From positions 6,014,001-6,078,000 of the forward strand of contig NC_019678.1 in the NCBI RefSeq assembly GCF_000316665.1: a DNA stretch of 64,000 nt, read 5' to 3'. Below are positions 9,096-18,936 of this stretch, piece after piece (the stretch's first letter is position 1; the number at the start of each line of letters is the position of its first letter). The DNA comes from Rivularia sp. PCC 7116 (GTDB taxonomy: Bacteria; Cyanobacteriota; Cyanobacteriia; Cyanobacteriales; Nostocaceae). The notes beneath the pieces are model-generated. The model was given only the letters and a program-made list of their open reading frames with translations, was not told where the DNA came from and searched no databases. The translations under genes were made by a program, and so were the position numbers.

Positions 9096-10285
9096 TCTTT
9101 TAAGTAACGGTAATAGAAAACTGTTGATACCCCAGTTATGCCCTAATTAATTAGCCAAAACCGATATATTTATTCCCCAACAATTTTTATTAGATAATTA
9201 TCAAATATTCTCCATCGCAAAGTTAATTTTTAGCTTTGCTAAATTGAGTAATCAATTATATTTATCTAATTTAATTTAATTACACGCGAAAATCATTGAG
9301 AGATGTATAATTATACTCCTTCTTAAATAAGATGAAATTACAACTTCATGTTGTGATTCAGTAAAGCTCTATTTTTGAATTAATATTTTGTAATCCTTTT
9401 ATTTACACGAATATAGGGTATGTATTATCCTTTTAAAAAAGAATAGCTAAATTAAGTTAAATCACTCATCCTAAATTCAATAATTACGATAATCTCCTTA
9501 TAAATGAACCCCAATTGTTAAATAGCATACTTGAATTGAATTTAACTAATATATAAGATTCGATAAAGAGGTGAATATAAAGACAATCTTAATTTTGTTT
9601 CGATTTGATTTCTAGACAAAATTAATTATCTCTTATATGAAGTCCGGTTAATTACTTACTATATGGCTCAGAACAAAAAAAATGTTTTTACCCATTACCC
9701 ATTACCAGTTCTCACTGAGATGATAACTGTTTAACCGGACATGATATTATTCAGCACCTCATCGTTTATAAACGTTATTGCTTATCAATATTAACGAGAT
9801 TAATTAATATTAGTCAATCTGTTTAATTATGAGAGGTTAAGAACTTATACTCGTTCTCTAAAACATTTACATTAAGAGTCTATTAGCTCAAATTCGCGAG
9901 TTAATGGTAAAAACAAAATTTCTTTGTTATTTACTTACTTCCAATCAGGTATTTTACATTTATAGACTACTAGCAAAATCTTTCGCAGGGCTGAAATCTT
10001 ACTAGCATATACAGCGGTATTCACTTTAATAGAATACAGAATTAACCTTACCCCGTTATACTGCTTTTTTCCTATCACGCTGAGTTTATATAGATTCCCT
10101 CCGAATATATCGCATCTAAAAGTGTATGGGAAAGATTAAAAAAATATTCTACCCCCTCCCCATGCTTACCCGCCAAAATTAATCGGACAGACCACTAATA
10201 ATTCGTTTAGGTTTAATTAATTCCCAGGGATATAACCGCAACCATTTTCACTAAATATCATTAATTACATAGGAATATTGCAATT
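9096..10285. other. Long AT-rich intergenic region
   Basis: About 1.2 kb between the IS607 element and the ThDP enzyme gene with no open frame of note on either strand. It holds one nested palindrome (9642-9740), described separately, and short ACCCATT repeats near 9700. No regulatory box was identified with confidence. Confidence 0.6.
9642..9740. repeat. Nested inverted repeat, possible degenerate MITE
   Basis: Outer arms GTCCGGTTAA (9642-9651) and TTAACCGGAC (9731-9740) match perfectly. Inside lies a second imperfect pair, CTCAGAAC and GTTCTCACTGAG. The total of 99 bases with perfect ends in non-coding DNA suggests a small non-autonomous element or a large folded RNA. No flanking duplication is obvious. 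Confidence 0.5.
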
Positions 10286-12034
10286 ATGACAGGAATATTT
10301 AATTCGTCTACCTATTCCGAAGGTTTAGACAATGCTTCATCTGATGAAACAACGAATAATTTGCCTCGGATGTCTGTATCAGTTGCCGAAACAGTAGTTA
10401 AAATGCTCGAAAAACTGGGAATTAAACATGCTTTTGGGGTTTCTGGAGGTGCGATCGCTCGTTTGTGGCATAGCTTGCAACAAAGTTCGATTGAAGTGAT
10501 TCACTGCCGTCATGAATCTGGTGCCGCCTTTGCTGCTACAGAAGCTTACTTTGGCAACGATTGTCCCACCGTGGTGTTTACAACCACCGGGCCAGGTATT
10601 ACCAACGCCTTGACTGGGTTAATGGCAGCTCGTTGGGAAGGTGCAAAAGTTATTTTGTTATCGGGTATGACCTCAACAGCACAGCGCGGACGTTGGGCAG
10701 TGCAGGAAACAGCTGCAAATACAATGCCTTATGCAGATATATTTACTACAGGTACTATATTCGATTATGCAACCACTCTTGAAAACAGCAACCAACTTCC
10801 AGAGATTTCCCGCAGATTAGCTTTAGGTTTAACCCAACCCGGTAGTTTTGTTGCTCATATTAGTATTCCTAGTGCCATTCAAAGTAGTTTATCTAAAACT
10901 CCACTGTCACAAACTTTTTTATCCCAGTCTTTAGCTACAGCAAGTGAAGAAACCGTAGCAGAATGTGCCAAATTATTGTCTGAAGCTCCCTTTGCTATTT
11001 GGGTTGGTTTTGGAGCCAGAAAAGCAGCAGCAGCAATTCGTCAACTTGCCGAGAAAACTGGTGCAGCAGTTATGTGTTCCCCTCGTGGTAAGGGTATCTT
11101 TCCCGAAAATCATCCTCAGTTTGCTGGTGTTACGGGCTTTGCTGGGCATGAGTCTGTTCTACAATATATGCAAGAATATCGTCCTTTACGTACATTAGTA
11201 CTGGGGAGTCGATTAGGTGAATTAACTTCATTTTGGAATCCTGCACTTGTTCCAGATCGTGGTTTTATTCATGTTGATATCGATCCAACAGTGCCGGGGA
11301 CAGCATATCCTGAAGCCGAAACTGTTGGCATTCAGTCTGATGTCGGAGTTTTTGTTAGAGCTTTATTAAAATATTTTCCAGAGCATCCGAAACAGTTGTC
11401 AAATATAGAGTTACCAGCACCGGAACGCAAGGCGATCGCTGCAAAAACAGAAGGTTTAATTCGTCCTCAGTTTCTTATGCAAGCAATTCAGCAACAGATT
11501 GTTGAGAATAGTAATGCTGTTGTTATGGCAGAAGCAGGAAATTCGCTTGCTTGGGCAAATAATCTATTATATTTTCTTCAACCAGAGCGTTATCGGGTTA
11601 GTCCTGGGTTTGGTAGTATGGGACATTTTAGTACAGGTGTTGTTGGAACTTCATTAGTATGCAGTCAGAAAGCTGTGGCTATTATCGGAGATGGCTCTAT
11701 GTTGATGAACAATGAAGTTAGCACTGCCGTGAGATATCAGATACCTGCGGTTTGGATTGTTCTCAATGACGGACTTTATAATATGTGCGATCAAGGACAG
11801 GCAATGCAGGGATTTAAACAAACAGATGCAATGATTCCTCAAACTGATTTTGCTCAATTTGCCCGCAGCATGGGTGCAGAATTTATTCGCGTTGAAAGAG
11901 AATCTGATATTTATGTAGCCTTTGAGAAAGCCATGAAGTCAGAAAAACCTTTCGTGATAGATGTGCTGATTGAACCTACTCAAATCTCACCAATTGGGAA
12001 TCGCATTGAAAGTTTAAATTCTCAATGGACTTAA
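10286..12034 (+). CDS. Thiamine diphosphate-dependent enzyme (acetolactate synthase-like)
   Basis: A 582-residue ThDP enzyme with the three domains of the acetolactate synthase/benzoylformate decarboxylase family. The N-terminal Pyr domain carries the cofactor-activating glutamate E77 in HCRHESGAAFAATEAYF. The central domain (about residues 225-360) is of the TPP_enzyme_M type. The C-terminal PP domain has the ThDP/Mg motif GDGSMLMNNE, followed by NDGLYN. It should form or cleave a C-C bond next to a carbonyl (decarboxylation or carboligation of a 2-oxo acid); the substrate is not readable. It is followed 54 bases later by a KAS III-like gene with which it probably forms an operon, so the pair may make an acyloin- or diketone-type product. 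It is not recognisable as the housekeeping IlvB. Confidence 0.85.
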   Translation: MTGIFNSSTYSEGLDNASSDETTNNLPRMSVSVAETVVKMLEKLGIKHAFGVSGGAIARLWHSLQQSSIEVIHCRHESGAAFAATEAYFGNDCPTVVFTTTGPGITNALTGLMAARWEGAKVILLSGMTSTAQRGRWAVQETAANTMPYADIFTTGTIFDYATTLENSNQLPEISRRLALGLTQPGSFVAHISIPSAIQSSLSKTPLSQTFLSQSLATASEETVAECAKLLSEAPFAIWVGFGARKAAAAIRQLAEKTGAAVMCSPRGKGIFPENHPQFAGVTGFAGHESVLQYMQEYRPLRTLVLGSRLGELTSFWNPALVPDRGFIHVDIDPTVPGTAYPEAETVGIQSDVGVFVRALLKYFPEHPKQLSNIELPAPERKAIAAKTEGLIRPQFLMQAIQQQIVENSNAVVMAEAGNSLAWANNLLYFLQPERYRVSPGFGSMGHFSTGVVGTSLVCSQKAVAIIGDGSMLMNNEVSTAVRYQIPAVWIVLNDGLYNMCDQGQAMQGFKQTDAMIPQTDFAQFARSMGAEFIRVERESDIYVAFEKAMKSEKPFVIDVLIEPTQISPIGNRIESLNSQWT

Positions 12035-12088
12035 AATTAAGAATTTTATAGTTTTCAAAATATATAAATTTAAAGGAGATTATTAATT

Positions 12089-13183
12089 TTGAAGAAAAAT
12101 GTAGGAATTAAGGCTATAGGATTGAGTTTTCCAAGTATCCGACGAAGCAATGATTATTTTAAAGAAAAATATCCACAATTGTTTGAAAAAGCGGAAGAAA
12201 AAGGTTTAGCAAAATTCTTTTCACTAGGCGAATCTGCTCCTAGCAATATTTTTGAAGAAGAAATGCAACCTTATCTATCAGACCCTTTTCGAGGAACTGT
12301 TGACAGATGGGTTTTAGCTCAGGGAGAATCTTCATTAACCTTAGAGTATCAAGCTGCTTGTGATGTGCTCGCAGCAGCACAAACTACAGCTGATGAAGTC
12401 GATCTTATGGTTGTAGCCTCTATTTGGCCAGAACAAATTATATTTGGAGATGCGACATTTCTCGCTAATCGACTTGGTTTAAAAGGGGCTGCATGGAATA
12501 TCAACGGAGGAACTGGTAGCACTCCGGTTGCACTCCAAGCAGCCCATGCTTTAGTGCAAACAGGACAATATCATCAAGTTTTAGTAGTAATTTCTTGCAC
12601 ATATACACGCTTTTTTGACGAGACAGATACTATCATATGGCATACAAGTGATGGGGCAGGTGCATTTTTAATTAGTTCGATGGAGTCGAATCAAGGTATT
12701 TTAGGAACTAAAGTCATGCATACAGGCATAATGGATGTAGTATCTGCTAAGCCTGTCAACGATTCGCATGGCAACCCACAAGTGCGTATACAAATATCAA
12801 ATGAAGCTAATCAGTATGCCAATATACTAGCTGAAGAATTTCTCAAAACTTGTTGCGAGGAAGCTGCTGAGGCTTCCGGAGTTAGCCTTGGCGAGATTGA
12901 CTTCTTTATTTTTCATACTTATTGTGCTTGGTTTGCTAACTTTGGGGCACGGATTTTGGGTATCAGCCCTCATAAAACAATTAATCTTTATTCTCATTAT
13001 GGCAATTGTGGTGCTGTTTTAAATGTAGCAAATCTGTATTATGCTGCCCAACTAGAAAAAATAAAAGAAAATGATTTGGTATTAGTTTATGGTATGGGAG
13101 GAGCAGGTGTCGCGGCAGCTAATGTAATGCGTTGGGGGAAAGTGGCATTAGGAAGTAATCCTTTACCAGATATCAAAATATAG
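12089..13183 (+). CDS. KAS III (FabH)-like protein lacking the catalytic cysteine
   Basis: A 364-residue thiolase-fold protein resembling 3-oxoacyl-ACP synthase III. The His and Asn of the FabH triad are present: H276 in FIFHTYCAWFANFGARI and N306 in YGNCGAVLNVAN. The block DGAGAFLI also matches. In the segment that normally reads ACAG, this protein has NINGGTGSTPV, placing Thr142 (or a neighbouring Gly) where the acyl-accepting Cys belongs. It therefore either catalyses a condensation without the usual acyl-enzyme or has another role. The start is TTG at 12089, supported by AAGGAG about 10 bases upstream. It probably shares an operon and pathway with the upstream ThDP enzyme. Confidence 0.8.
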   Translation: MKKNVGIKAIGLSFPSIRRSNDYFKEKYPQLFEKAEEKGLAKFFSLGESAPSNIFEEEMQPYLSDPFRGTVDRWVLAQGESSLTLEYQAACDVLAAAQTTADEVDLMVVASIWPEQIIFGDATFLANRLGLKGAAWNINGGTGSTPVALQAAHALVQTGQYHQVLVVISCTYTRFFDETDTIIWHTSDGAGAFLISSMESNQGILGTKVMHTGIMDVVSAKPVNDSHGNPQVRIQISNEANQYANILAEEFLKTCCEEAAEASGVSLGEIDFFIFHTYCAWFANFGARILGISPHKTINLYSHYGNCGAVLNVANLYYAAQLEKIKENDLVLVYGMGGAGVAAANVMRWGKVALGSNPLPDIKI

Positions 13184-13202
13184 GTAAACTTTTTACACTT
13201 AT

Positions 13203-13329
13203 AGGACTTACGCAACCGGCACATTTTTCTTGTAGGGTGCTGTGACACTTTGAGTAACTGTGAACGTAGTAACAATGTTTTCAGTGTCACGCACCAAATG
13301 GGCATTGTGACAATTGCGGCCATTCCTGA
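13203..13329. repeat. Dispersed palindromic repeat, copy 1 (MITE-like)
   Basis: A roughly 120-base element related to the copy at 61921-62037; both contain GGCACATTTT, TGTAGGGTGCTG, GTCACGCACCA and TGACAATTGC in the same order. The core forms a 12-bp stem, GGTGC-T-GTGACAC (13236-13248) with GTGTCACGCACC (13284-13295). Its right end TGCGGCCATTCCTGA (13315-13329) is the inverse of the left end of copy 2. It lies between convergent genes and may act as a terminator. Confidence 0.75.
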
Positions 13330-13401
13330 CTTATTTTATCTAAGTATGGTATTTATTTATACGATTACAATCTTTCCCCTCTCGACAGCATAGGTAATCT
13401 T

Positions 13402-15552
13402 CTAACTGGACAGGAGTAGTTTGGGATAACGTTTTTCTAAATCATCCGTTTTTGCTTTAGCTCCCCAACGAGCATAGCAGCAGTAGGCTTCTTTCATATA
13501 ATCTGCTGCAATTTGTTCTTGCTTCCCATCAAGATAGAATTTAGCTGCAAGTTCGTTAGCTAAAGCTTCTTCTTGTATATATTCATAGGCTTTAGCTCCA
13601 GAAATAGCTTTGCTATATAATTCGCTTGCTTCTATGTGTTGCCCTAAAACCCGGTATTTTTCCGCCTCTACTAAATCAACCTTATGTTGGTGATTCATCG
13701 GAGCATAATATGCCCATTGTTGCCGTAACTGTGTTTGATTTTGTTCTACCTGTTGCAGTATGTCTGCTTTATTTTTTGATTGTGAACTCAAAGCTGTTAA
13801 AGAATCATATAGGTAAAATGCAGGTTCAATAACAATTCCAGAAGCACCTATTAAATAACTCCTGATATCAACTGTAATATCTTGAGAATATTCAATATTT
13901 CCAAATAGGTAGCAAAGCATTAACTTATACGAGTGGAAGATAAATAAACCACCAAAGTCATGAGATTTATGTAGTCGAGATAAAAATTCTACTTCTTGAA
14001 GAGCCTCTCCAGATAAAATACTAGGATTTTCCGCACACCCCAACAAATTTAAAACAGATTGCCAATAGATTTGGCACCAATTAGCTGTAGTTACTTGATT
14101 CAACTGTACAAGATTCTTACAATAAGCACGAGTTTCTTGCTCCAAGCTACTCAAGGGCTGACTACTCCAAAAAGAGTTTAGACAAAAATTATGAGCAATA
14201 TATCCAACAAATTCTAAATTTCCTACTTTTAGTCCATTGGAATATCCTTCTTTTAAAAGCGGTAGTGTTTGTGTGATGTGGAATTTACGATGTAAGATAA
14301 ACGAACCAACTACATTGATTACTTCTGGTTTTACAACTTCAGCATCTAGTTTAGATACAAGTTCAAGTGCTAACTGACCAAATTTTACCCCTTTTTCTAC
14401 ATCTTTATTCATATTGCAAGCAAGGATGCCGAAGGGGGCATAAGCTGAGCCTGAAAATAATGTATTTCCATATTGAATAGATAGCTTAACTGACAAAGCA
14501 ACTAACAAAGGAAACAACGGGGAACCAGATATATAAGCAGCTGGCAAGACGCTACAGGCAATCTCGACAATAGCCATTTTTTTTGCATCTTTCATTACTG
14601 GAAGATTAACCAAATCTTCGATTTCCCTCTCACCAAGCACTTTATCAATCTCGGCGATCGCTTGCTGAATATCTTTTTGGGTAGGTGCTTTCGGAAACTC
14701 GATACCCAACTGTTGTAAAATTTCTTGAGCAATATCAATAGCTTGAGTTAGTTTACCTTGGGAAGTATTGGATTGAATCTTAATACGATAAACATTAACC
14801 TTCTCTAGTATTGTGTATGCTCTGGCTATGACAATATCAGAAAATTTCTCCATTGCTTCAAAATCACCACATGAGCCAGCAAATTCAGCAGCCAATTCAT
14901 GAAATGATAAACTCATAGAGTATTGACTTTGCCAAGCATTTTCTTCTAACAAAGATAATCCGATATTGGCATATTTAAGTCCTGCTTCATAGGCAGTTGT
15001 ATTTTTAGCTTCCAAGCAAGCAATTAAATTTAGTTCAGCAAGTTCATTCCTTTCTGTAGATGGTAGATCTAAATCTTTTCCGCTATTTAATTGATTAACT
15101 AATTCAAAAATGCGAAATTTTCTTCGTCCAGTCGGTATTTTTTGCAGCCGACATCTACCTATTTGATAATGAATTGCCTGCTTTTCCGCATCGGAAATCG
15201 CTGCATATAGAGCTTCGTGAAATTGATTATGTAGAAAATAATATTTGGGAATATAGGGAGGAGCCGATTCACTCAGGCGTGTTGTTAACTCAAAATCAAT
15301 ATTGTAAGCTTTATTATCAGTCGCAATTAAACCATATTGCAGTGCTTTCTGCAAAGCGAAAATAGTTTTATTTGTAGACTTTTGGCAAACTCTCGCCAAA
15401 GTATCTAAATCAAATTTGTTACCGATACAAGCTGCAATTTTCAACACATATTGTGTTTCTTGCGGTAATTTCTGCAATTGCATTCCAATAAATCCAATAG
15501 CATCATTTCTTAATGCTAGTGATTTCAACATAACTATTCTAGCCTCACACAC
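13402..15552 (-). pseudogene. Truncated AAA-ATPase/TPR part of a multidomain Ser/Thr kinase-type sensor
   Basis: The 716 residues match the middle of the very large cyanobacterial proteins arranged kinase - AAA ATPase - TPR-like helices - GAF - histidine kinase. It starts inside the ATPase region, just before the conserved block LPQETQYVLKIAACIGN (about residues 29-45), so the Walker motifs and kinase domain are missing. It then runs through the helical-repeat region and stops at LEKRYPKLLLS, where a GAF domain usually begins. The first dozen residues (GTG start at 15552; second Met at 15531) look unrelated to the family. The frame is intact, so the piece could still be made, but neither signalling domain remains. 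I read it as a remnant; a helical adaptor is the alternative. Confidence 0.65.
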
Positions 15553-16430
15553 TCATTCAACAAATCAATCTTTCAACCCTTTTATGGATAATACTTTAAG
15601 CAATTAAGCATTACACTATAGGCGAAGCTAGATGCTCGCCAGGTTGAAACATAGTGATTTTATAGTTATTCAGTACTCAGTATGGAAAAACATTAGTTAA
15701 AAACTAAAAGCTCGAAACTTTAAAAAATATAATAATAGGGAAAAAGTCTACATCTGTTGTGTAGTAAGCTTTTTAAAGTTTCACTAAGCGTTTTCAGCAT
15801 AGTAAGTAGAGAACAGCTATATTGACCAATCATAAGTTACTAACAAATATATATAATCAGTATTTATACTGTCTTACGATAAAAATAACGATGTCAGCAA
15901 AAGTACAGAAGAAGTTTTAAAACGTTACTATAAACTTACACTTTTGAAAGAAACCCGATTATTTCGGTGTCATGATTGGTAGATTCAGTTAATACAGACT
16001 GTATAAATTATACAAAACTTTTTTTTGATCGGGCTAAAGGGTACGGTACTTACAGACAATAAAATATCTCACCGTCGGTGTCGCTTCATAGGGCGACACC
16101 CCGAAAATCTTCGGTTTTGATCGGAATATTTGTAAAATGTTGGGATATTTTATTTATTGCATCTCCCTTATAGATTAAACAGCCTAGTACTCTGGCAAGC
16201 CACAATTGCCGGGTAAGGGCAGGCAGGGGGAGCAGGGGAAGAAAAAACTTTTTATTTCCACGCTAAACCCAGCAAAGTTCGCTTGGCGAACCACTAGTAT
16301 AAGTCGGCGAAAATAAGGCAACCATTAAAAATGGCTGAAAAGCTTAGAAAATCAAACTTCTTACTTCTTACTTCTTACTTCTTACTTCCGCGAAGCGGTA
16401 CTAGGTAGAGCCTCTTTACTATCCAACGAG
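15553..16430. other. Intergenic region with hairpins, no gene
   Basis: About 880 bases without a plausible coding frame. It contains a perfect 8-bp hairpin GGTGTCGC/GCGACACC (16077-16084, 16093-16100), directly followed by CCGAA/TTCGG (16101-16105, 16110-16114) and a T-run, which resembles an intrinsic terminator on the plus strand without an obvious plus-strand gene before it. No trace of the missing kinase domain of the neighbouring fragment was recognised. Confidence 0.5.
16357..16384. repeat. Short tandem heptamer repeat (CTTCTTA x4)
   Basis: Four exact seven-base units in the spacer downstream of the G3E GTPase gene, the same repeat class as elsewhere in the window. Confidence 0.85.
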
Positions 16431-17396
16431 TTAAGCAACACATTTTTCTAGTTGACTTCTAATTGTTTGTGCATCCAAATTCTGTCCGATAAACACCAGT
16501 TGGTTGCGAGGAGGAGAAGTCCATTCATCTCGTTGAAAATTACAGCGCTTACCGCAAAGCTGTAAAATATGTCTTAGTTTGCTTCCTTTGTACCAGATAA
16601 TTCCTTTTGCTCTAAACACTGTTTTTGGCAATTGCTCGTCTAAAAATTTGTTAAATTTCTCTATACTCAAGGGTTTATCGCTTTGGAAGGAAATAGACAT
16701 AAAATTTTCTGCTTCTATTTGATTTTTAGCAGATGATTCAACATTATATTGTAAAGACGGAGGTGAAAGTATTTTATGATTAGATTCTCCAACATCTAAT
16801 ATTAAAGGTAATGAAACTTTTCCATGTTCCGAACGAATAATTTTAGCCCCGACTTTAATCAAATTAATAGATTCTTCGATTTGACGCAGCTGCGATTCTG
16901 AGACTAAATCTACTTTATTTAAAATCACGATATCACCGTAAATCAGTTGTTCTAAAGCGATTTTGCTTTCAAAATGATTGGGATTAAAATTTTCTGCGTC
17001 TACAACAGTTAAAATCGAATCTAAACGAGTAACATCTCTTAAGTTGCTACTGGAAAAAGTCATCATCAAAGGTACTGGCTCCGCTAAACCAGTAGTTTCA
17101 ATAACTATATAATCAACGCGATCGCGCTGTAAAACTGCATTGACGGCATCGATTAAACTAGCGTTAATAGTGCAACATATACAGCCATTACTCAAAAGCA
17201 TCATATCCTCATCGATAGATACTAAAAGCTGACTGTCAATATTAATTTCTCCAAATTCATTGACTAAGACAGCTACCTTTAAATTGTGACGATTATTTAA
17301 AATATGATTTAACAAAGTAGTTTTACCACTCCCGAGGAATCCAGTAATAATTGATACAGGAGTTTTTTTATTAGGAAGTTTAAGCGTTTGAGTCAT
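16431..17396 (-). CDS. CobW/P47K-type G3E GTPase, putative metal chaperone
   Basis: A 321-residue COG0523 protein. It has Walker A GFLGSGKT at residues 19-26, the metal-binding CxCC motif as C72-I-C74-C75 in GCICC, Walker B/switch ETTGLAEP at 100-107, and the guanine-specificity motif NKVD at 160-163. A CobW_C-like domain follows (about 230-320). Family members hydrolyse GTP to deliver zinc, cobalt or iron to client proteins; which metal is served here cannot be told. No Zur box was seen upstream and no client gene is adjacent. A lone cysteine pair near the end (QLCGKRCNF) could also bind metal. Confidence 0.92.
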   Translation of the reverse strand: MTQTLKLPNKKTPVSIITGFLGSGKTTLLNHILNNRHNLKVAVLVNEFGEINIDSQLLVSIDEDMMLLSNGCICCTINASLIDAVNAVLQRDRVDYIVIETTGLAEPVPLMMTFSSSNLRDVTRLDSILTVVDAENFNPNHFESKIALEQLIYGDIVILNKVDLVSESQLRQIEESINLIKVGAKIIRSEHGKVSLPLILDVGESNHKILSPPSLQYNVESSAKNQIEAENFMSISFQSDKPLSIEKFNKFLDEQLPKTVFRAKGIIWYKGSKLRHILQLCGKRCNFQRDEWTSPPRNQLVFIGQNLDAQTIRSQLEKCVA

Positions 17397-17514
17397 AACT
17401 ATAGGAATTATATTTGATTCCTGTAACTACTTATATGGTGAGGGAGTAGGGAAAGGAGAATTGTAAAAAAGGTCTATAGCAATCTTATATGAATTACAAG
17501 AATTTTAAATGCCT

Positions 17515-17547
17515 AGAAACCCGGTTTTTTGAAAAAACCGGGTTTCT
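17515..17547. repeat. Perfect palindrome with AGAAACCCGG arms
   Basis: Arms of 16 bases (17515-17530 and 17532-17547) around a single G, reading AGAAACCCGG then a T-run and its inverse. The same hairpin is at 42114-42148, and both are preceded by TATAGCAATC(T/C)TATATGA. It lies just past the stop of the PAS protein gene and can serve as its terminator. Confidence 0.75.
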
Positions 17548-17576
17548 TAATTATTACAATAGCATTCAGATTATTT

Positions 17577-18908
17577 TCAAACATCTTCTGACGGAATTTG
17601 TTGATTGTTGAGAATTAATTCCCATCTTTTGATGATTTGGGAGATTAATAGTTGTAAAGATGTAGGTAAACTATCTAGCTGTTGCATAACAGTTTGTAAT
17701 TCTTGCTTTGCTGTCATAAATATCTTTTCCTGTACGTGCGATTCCGCAATAGTTTGGTGCAATTTTACCGTTAAAGCAACTTTACCTAGATTGATAATCG
17801 GCAAATGTAATTCCGGCTGAAGATTAGCGGCTATTTTTTCGGGTTGTACAAATTTAGTTAGTTGAGCAATATCCTCAATATTTGCTACATTCAAGGCCTC
17901 TAATAATACTGGTATTTCTTGTGCTGATTTTAATATAGAATTAGTTTCTTGCAGTTCTTCAACTATTTGTTGAATCTGTTTTCTTAAATCATTGCGTATT
18001 TGAAAAAGTTTATCTTCTGATTCTTTTAGTTCGTTGACATCTTCAATTAGTCCTTCAAGAGCTAATGATTCCATATTATTATAAAATATCCCCTGACCTT
18101 TTTCCCACATCCACTTTATTTCTCCGCTCTGTGTTTTAATTCTATACAAAATTTCATAAGCCTTCTTTTTTTCTAAAGCGTTTTGGATACTTTTCCATAC
18201 ATACTGTTCGTCATCTTTATAAATAATAGATGCATAAGATATTTGATTACTGACAATATCACTAATATTATAACCAGTAATCTTTTCGCAACCGTAACTT
18301 ACATATTTCATTGTATAATCTGGGTCATTCAGGCAGCGATAAGACATACAAGAATTATGGGTCATGTTAGTAATATCGCTAGCCATATAAAACACTACAT
18401 TTTCTCCGTTTATAACTATGACTTCTGCTGACAAGAGAAAATCTTTTATTCTCCCAGACTTTGTACGGAATTGAAATATTTGTTGCTTAATTCTTTTAGC
18501 TTCTTGTAATAAGCTTTTAATTATAATTGGGTCTTGATTGTTAACCCAAATATTTGATTTACTACAATTTTTGCCAATGATATCTTGACGGGAATACTCT
18601 AGAGTATGAAAAAAGGAATCATTTACATTTATAATTTCTTCTGTATTTTCGCTAACAACCATTAATATACTTCCAGAAGAATGAATATCTAAAAATAGTT
18701 CATCATCTAGTATTTGTAATTTTGCCGTTTTTCTGTCGCTCAATTTATCTCGCTCGTCATTAGTCTGCTTGAGCATTTGAAAGCTAGCTTCTAGATTATT
18801 ACTTAATTCTTGAATATATTCGTAATGAATCGTACTTTCATTTTCATTGGTTTTGGTAATATTCTTATAAGTATTAGCAAGACGATGCAATAAATTTTTC
18901 CAGCACAT
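17577..18908 (-). CDS. PAS-domain protein without a kinase domain
   Basis: A 443-residue protein with two PAS/PAC domains (about residues 75-180 and 185-290; FHTLEYSRQDIIGKNCS and CEKITGYNISDIVSNQ are typical cores). A coiled-coil stretch (about 290-330) and a helical C-terminus without recognisable output domain follow. There is no HisKA, HATPase, GGDEF or HTH domain. It could sense a ligand or redox state and pass the signal by protein contact, perhaps to the neighbouring caspase-GUN4 protein, whose stop is 28 bases upstream on the same strand; that link is inferred. Codon use is AT-rich like its neighbours. Confidence 0.75.
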   Translation of the reverse strand: MCWKNLLHRLANTYKNITKTNENESTIHYEYIQELSNNLEASFQMLKQTNDERDKLSDRKTAKLQILDDELFLDIHSSGSILMVVSENTEEIINVNDSFFHTLEYSRQDIIGKNCSKSNIWVNNQDPIIIKSLLQEAKRIKQQIFQFRTKSGRIKDFLLSAEVIVINGENVVFYMASDITNMTHNSCMSYRCLNDPDYTMKYVSYGCEKITGYNISDIVSNQISYASIIYKDDEQYVWKSIQNALEKKKAYEILYRIKTQSGEIKWMWEKGQGIFYNNMESLALEGLIEDVNELKESEDKLFQIRNDLRKQIQQIVEELQETNSILKSAQEIPVLLEALNVANIEDIAQLTKFVQPEKIAANLQPELHLPIINLGKVALTVKLHQTIAESHVQEKIFMTAKQELQTVMQQLDSLPTSLQLLISQIIKRWELILNNQQIPSEDV

Positions 18909-18936
18909 AATTGTTAGTTTTAATCAAAAAATAAAG

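Noticed and set aside
10286-12034. Assignment of the ThDP enzyme as ScyA of scytonemin synthesis
   Set aside because: No ScyB (leucine dehydrogenase-like) or ScyC neighbour; the partner is a KAS III-like protein, so only the general ThDP-enzyme call is supported.
16431-17460. Zur-regulated promoter in front of the CobW-type gene
   Set aside because: No palindrome resembling the cyanobacterial Zur box is present in the upstream 80 bases.
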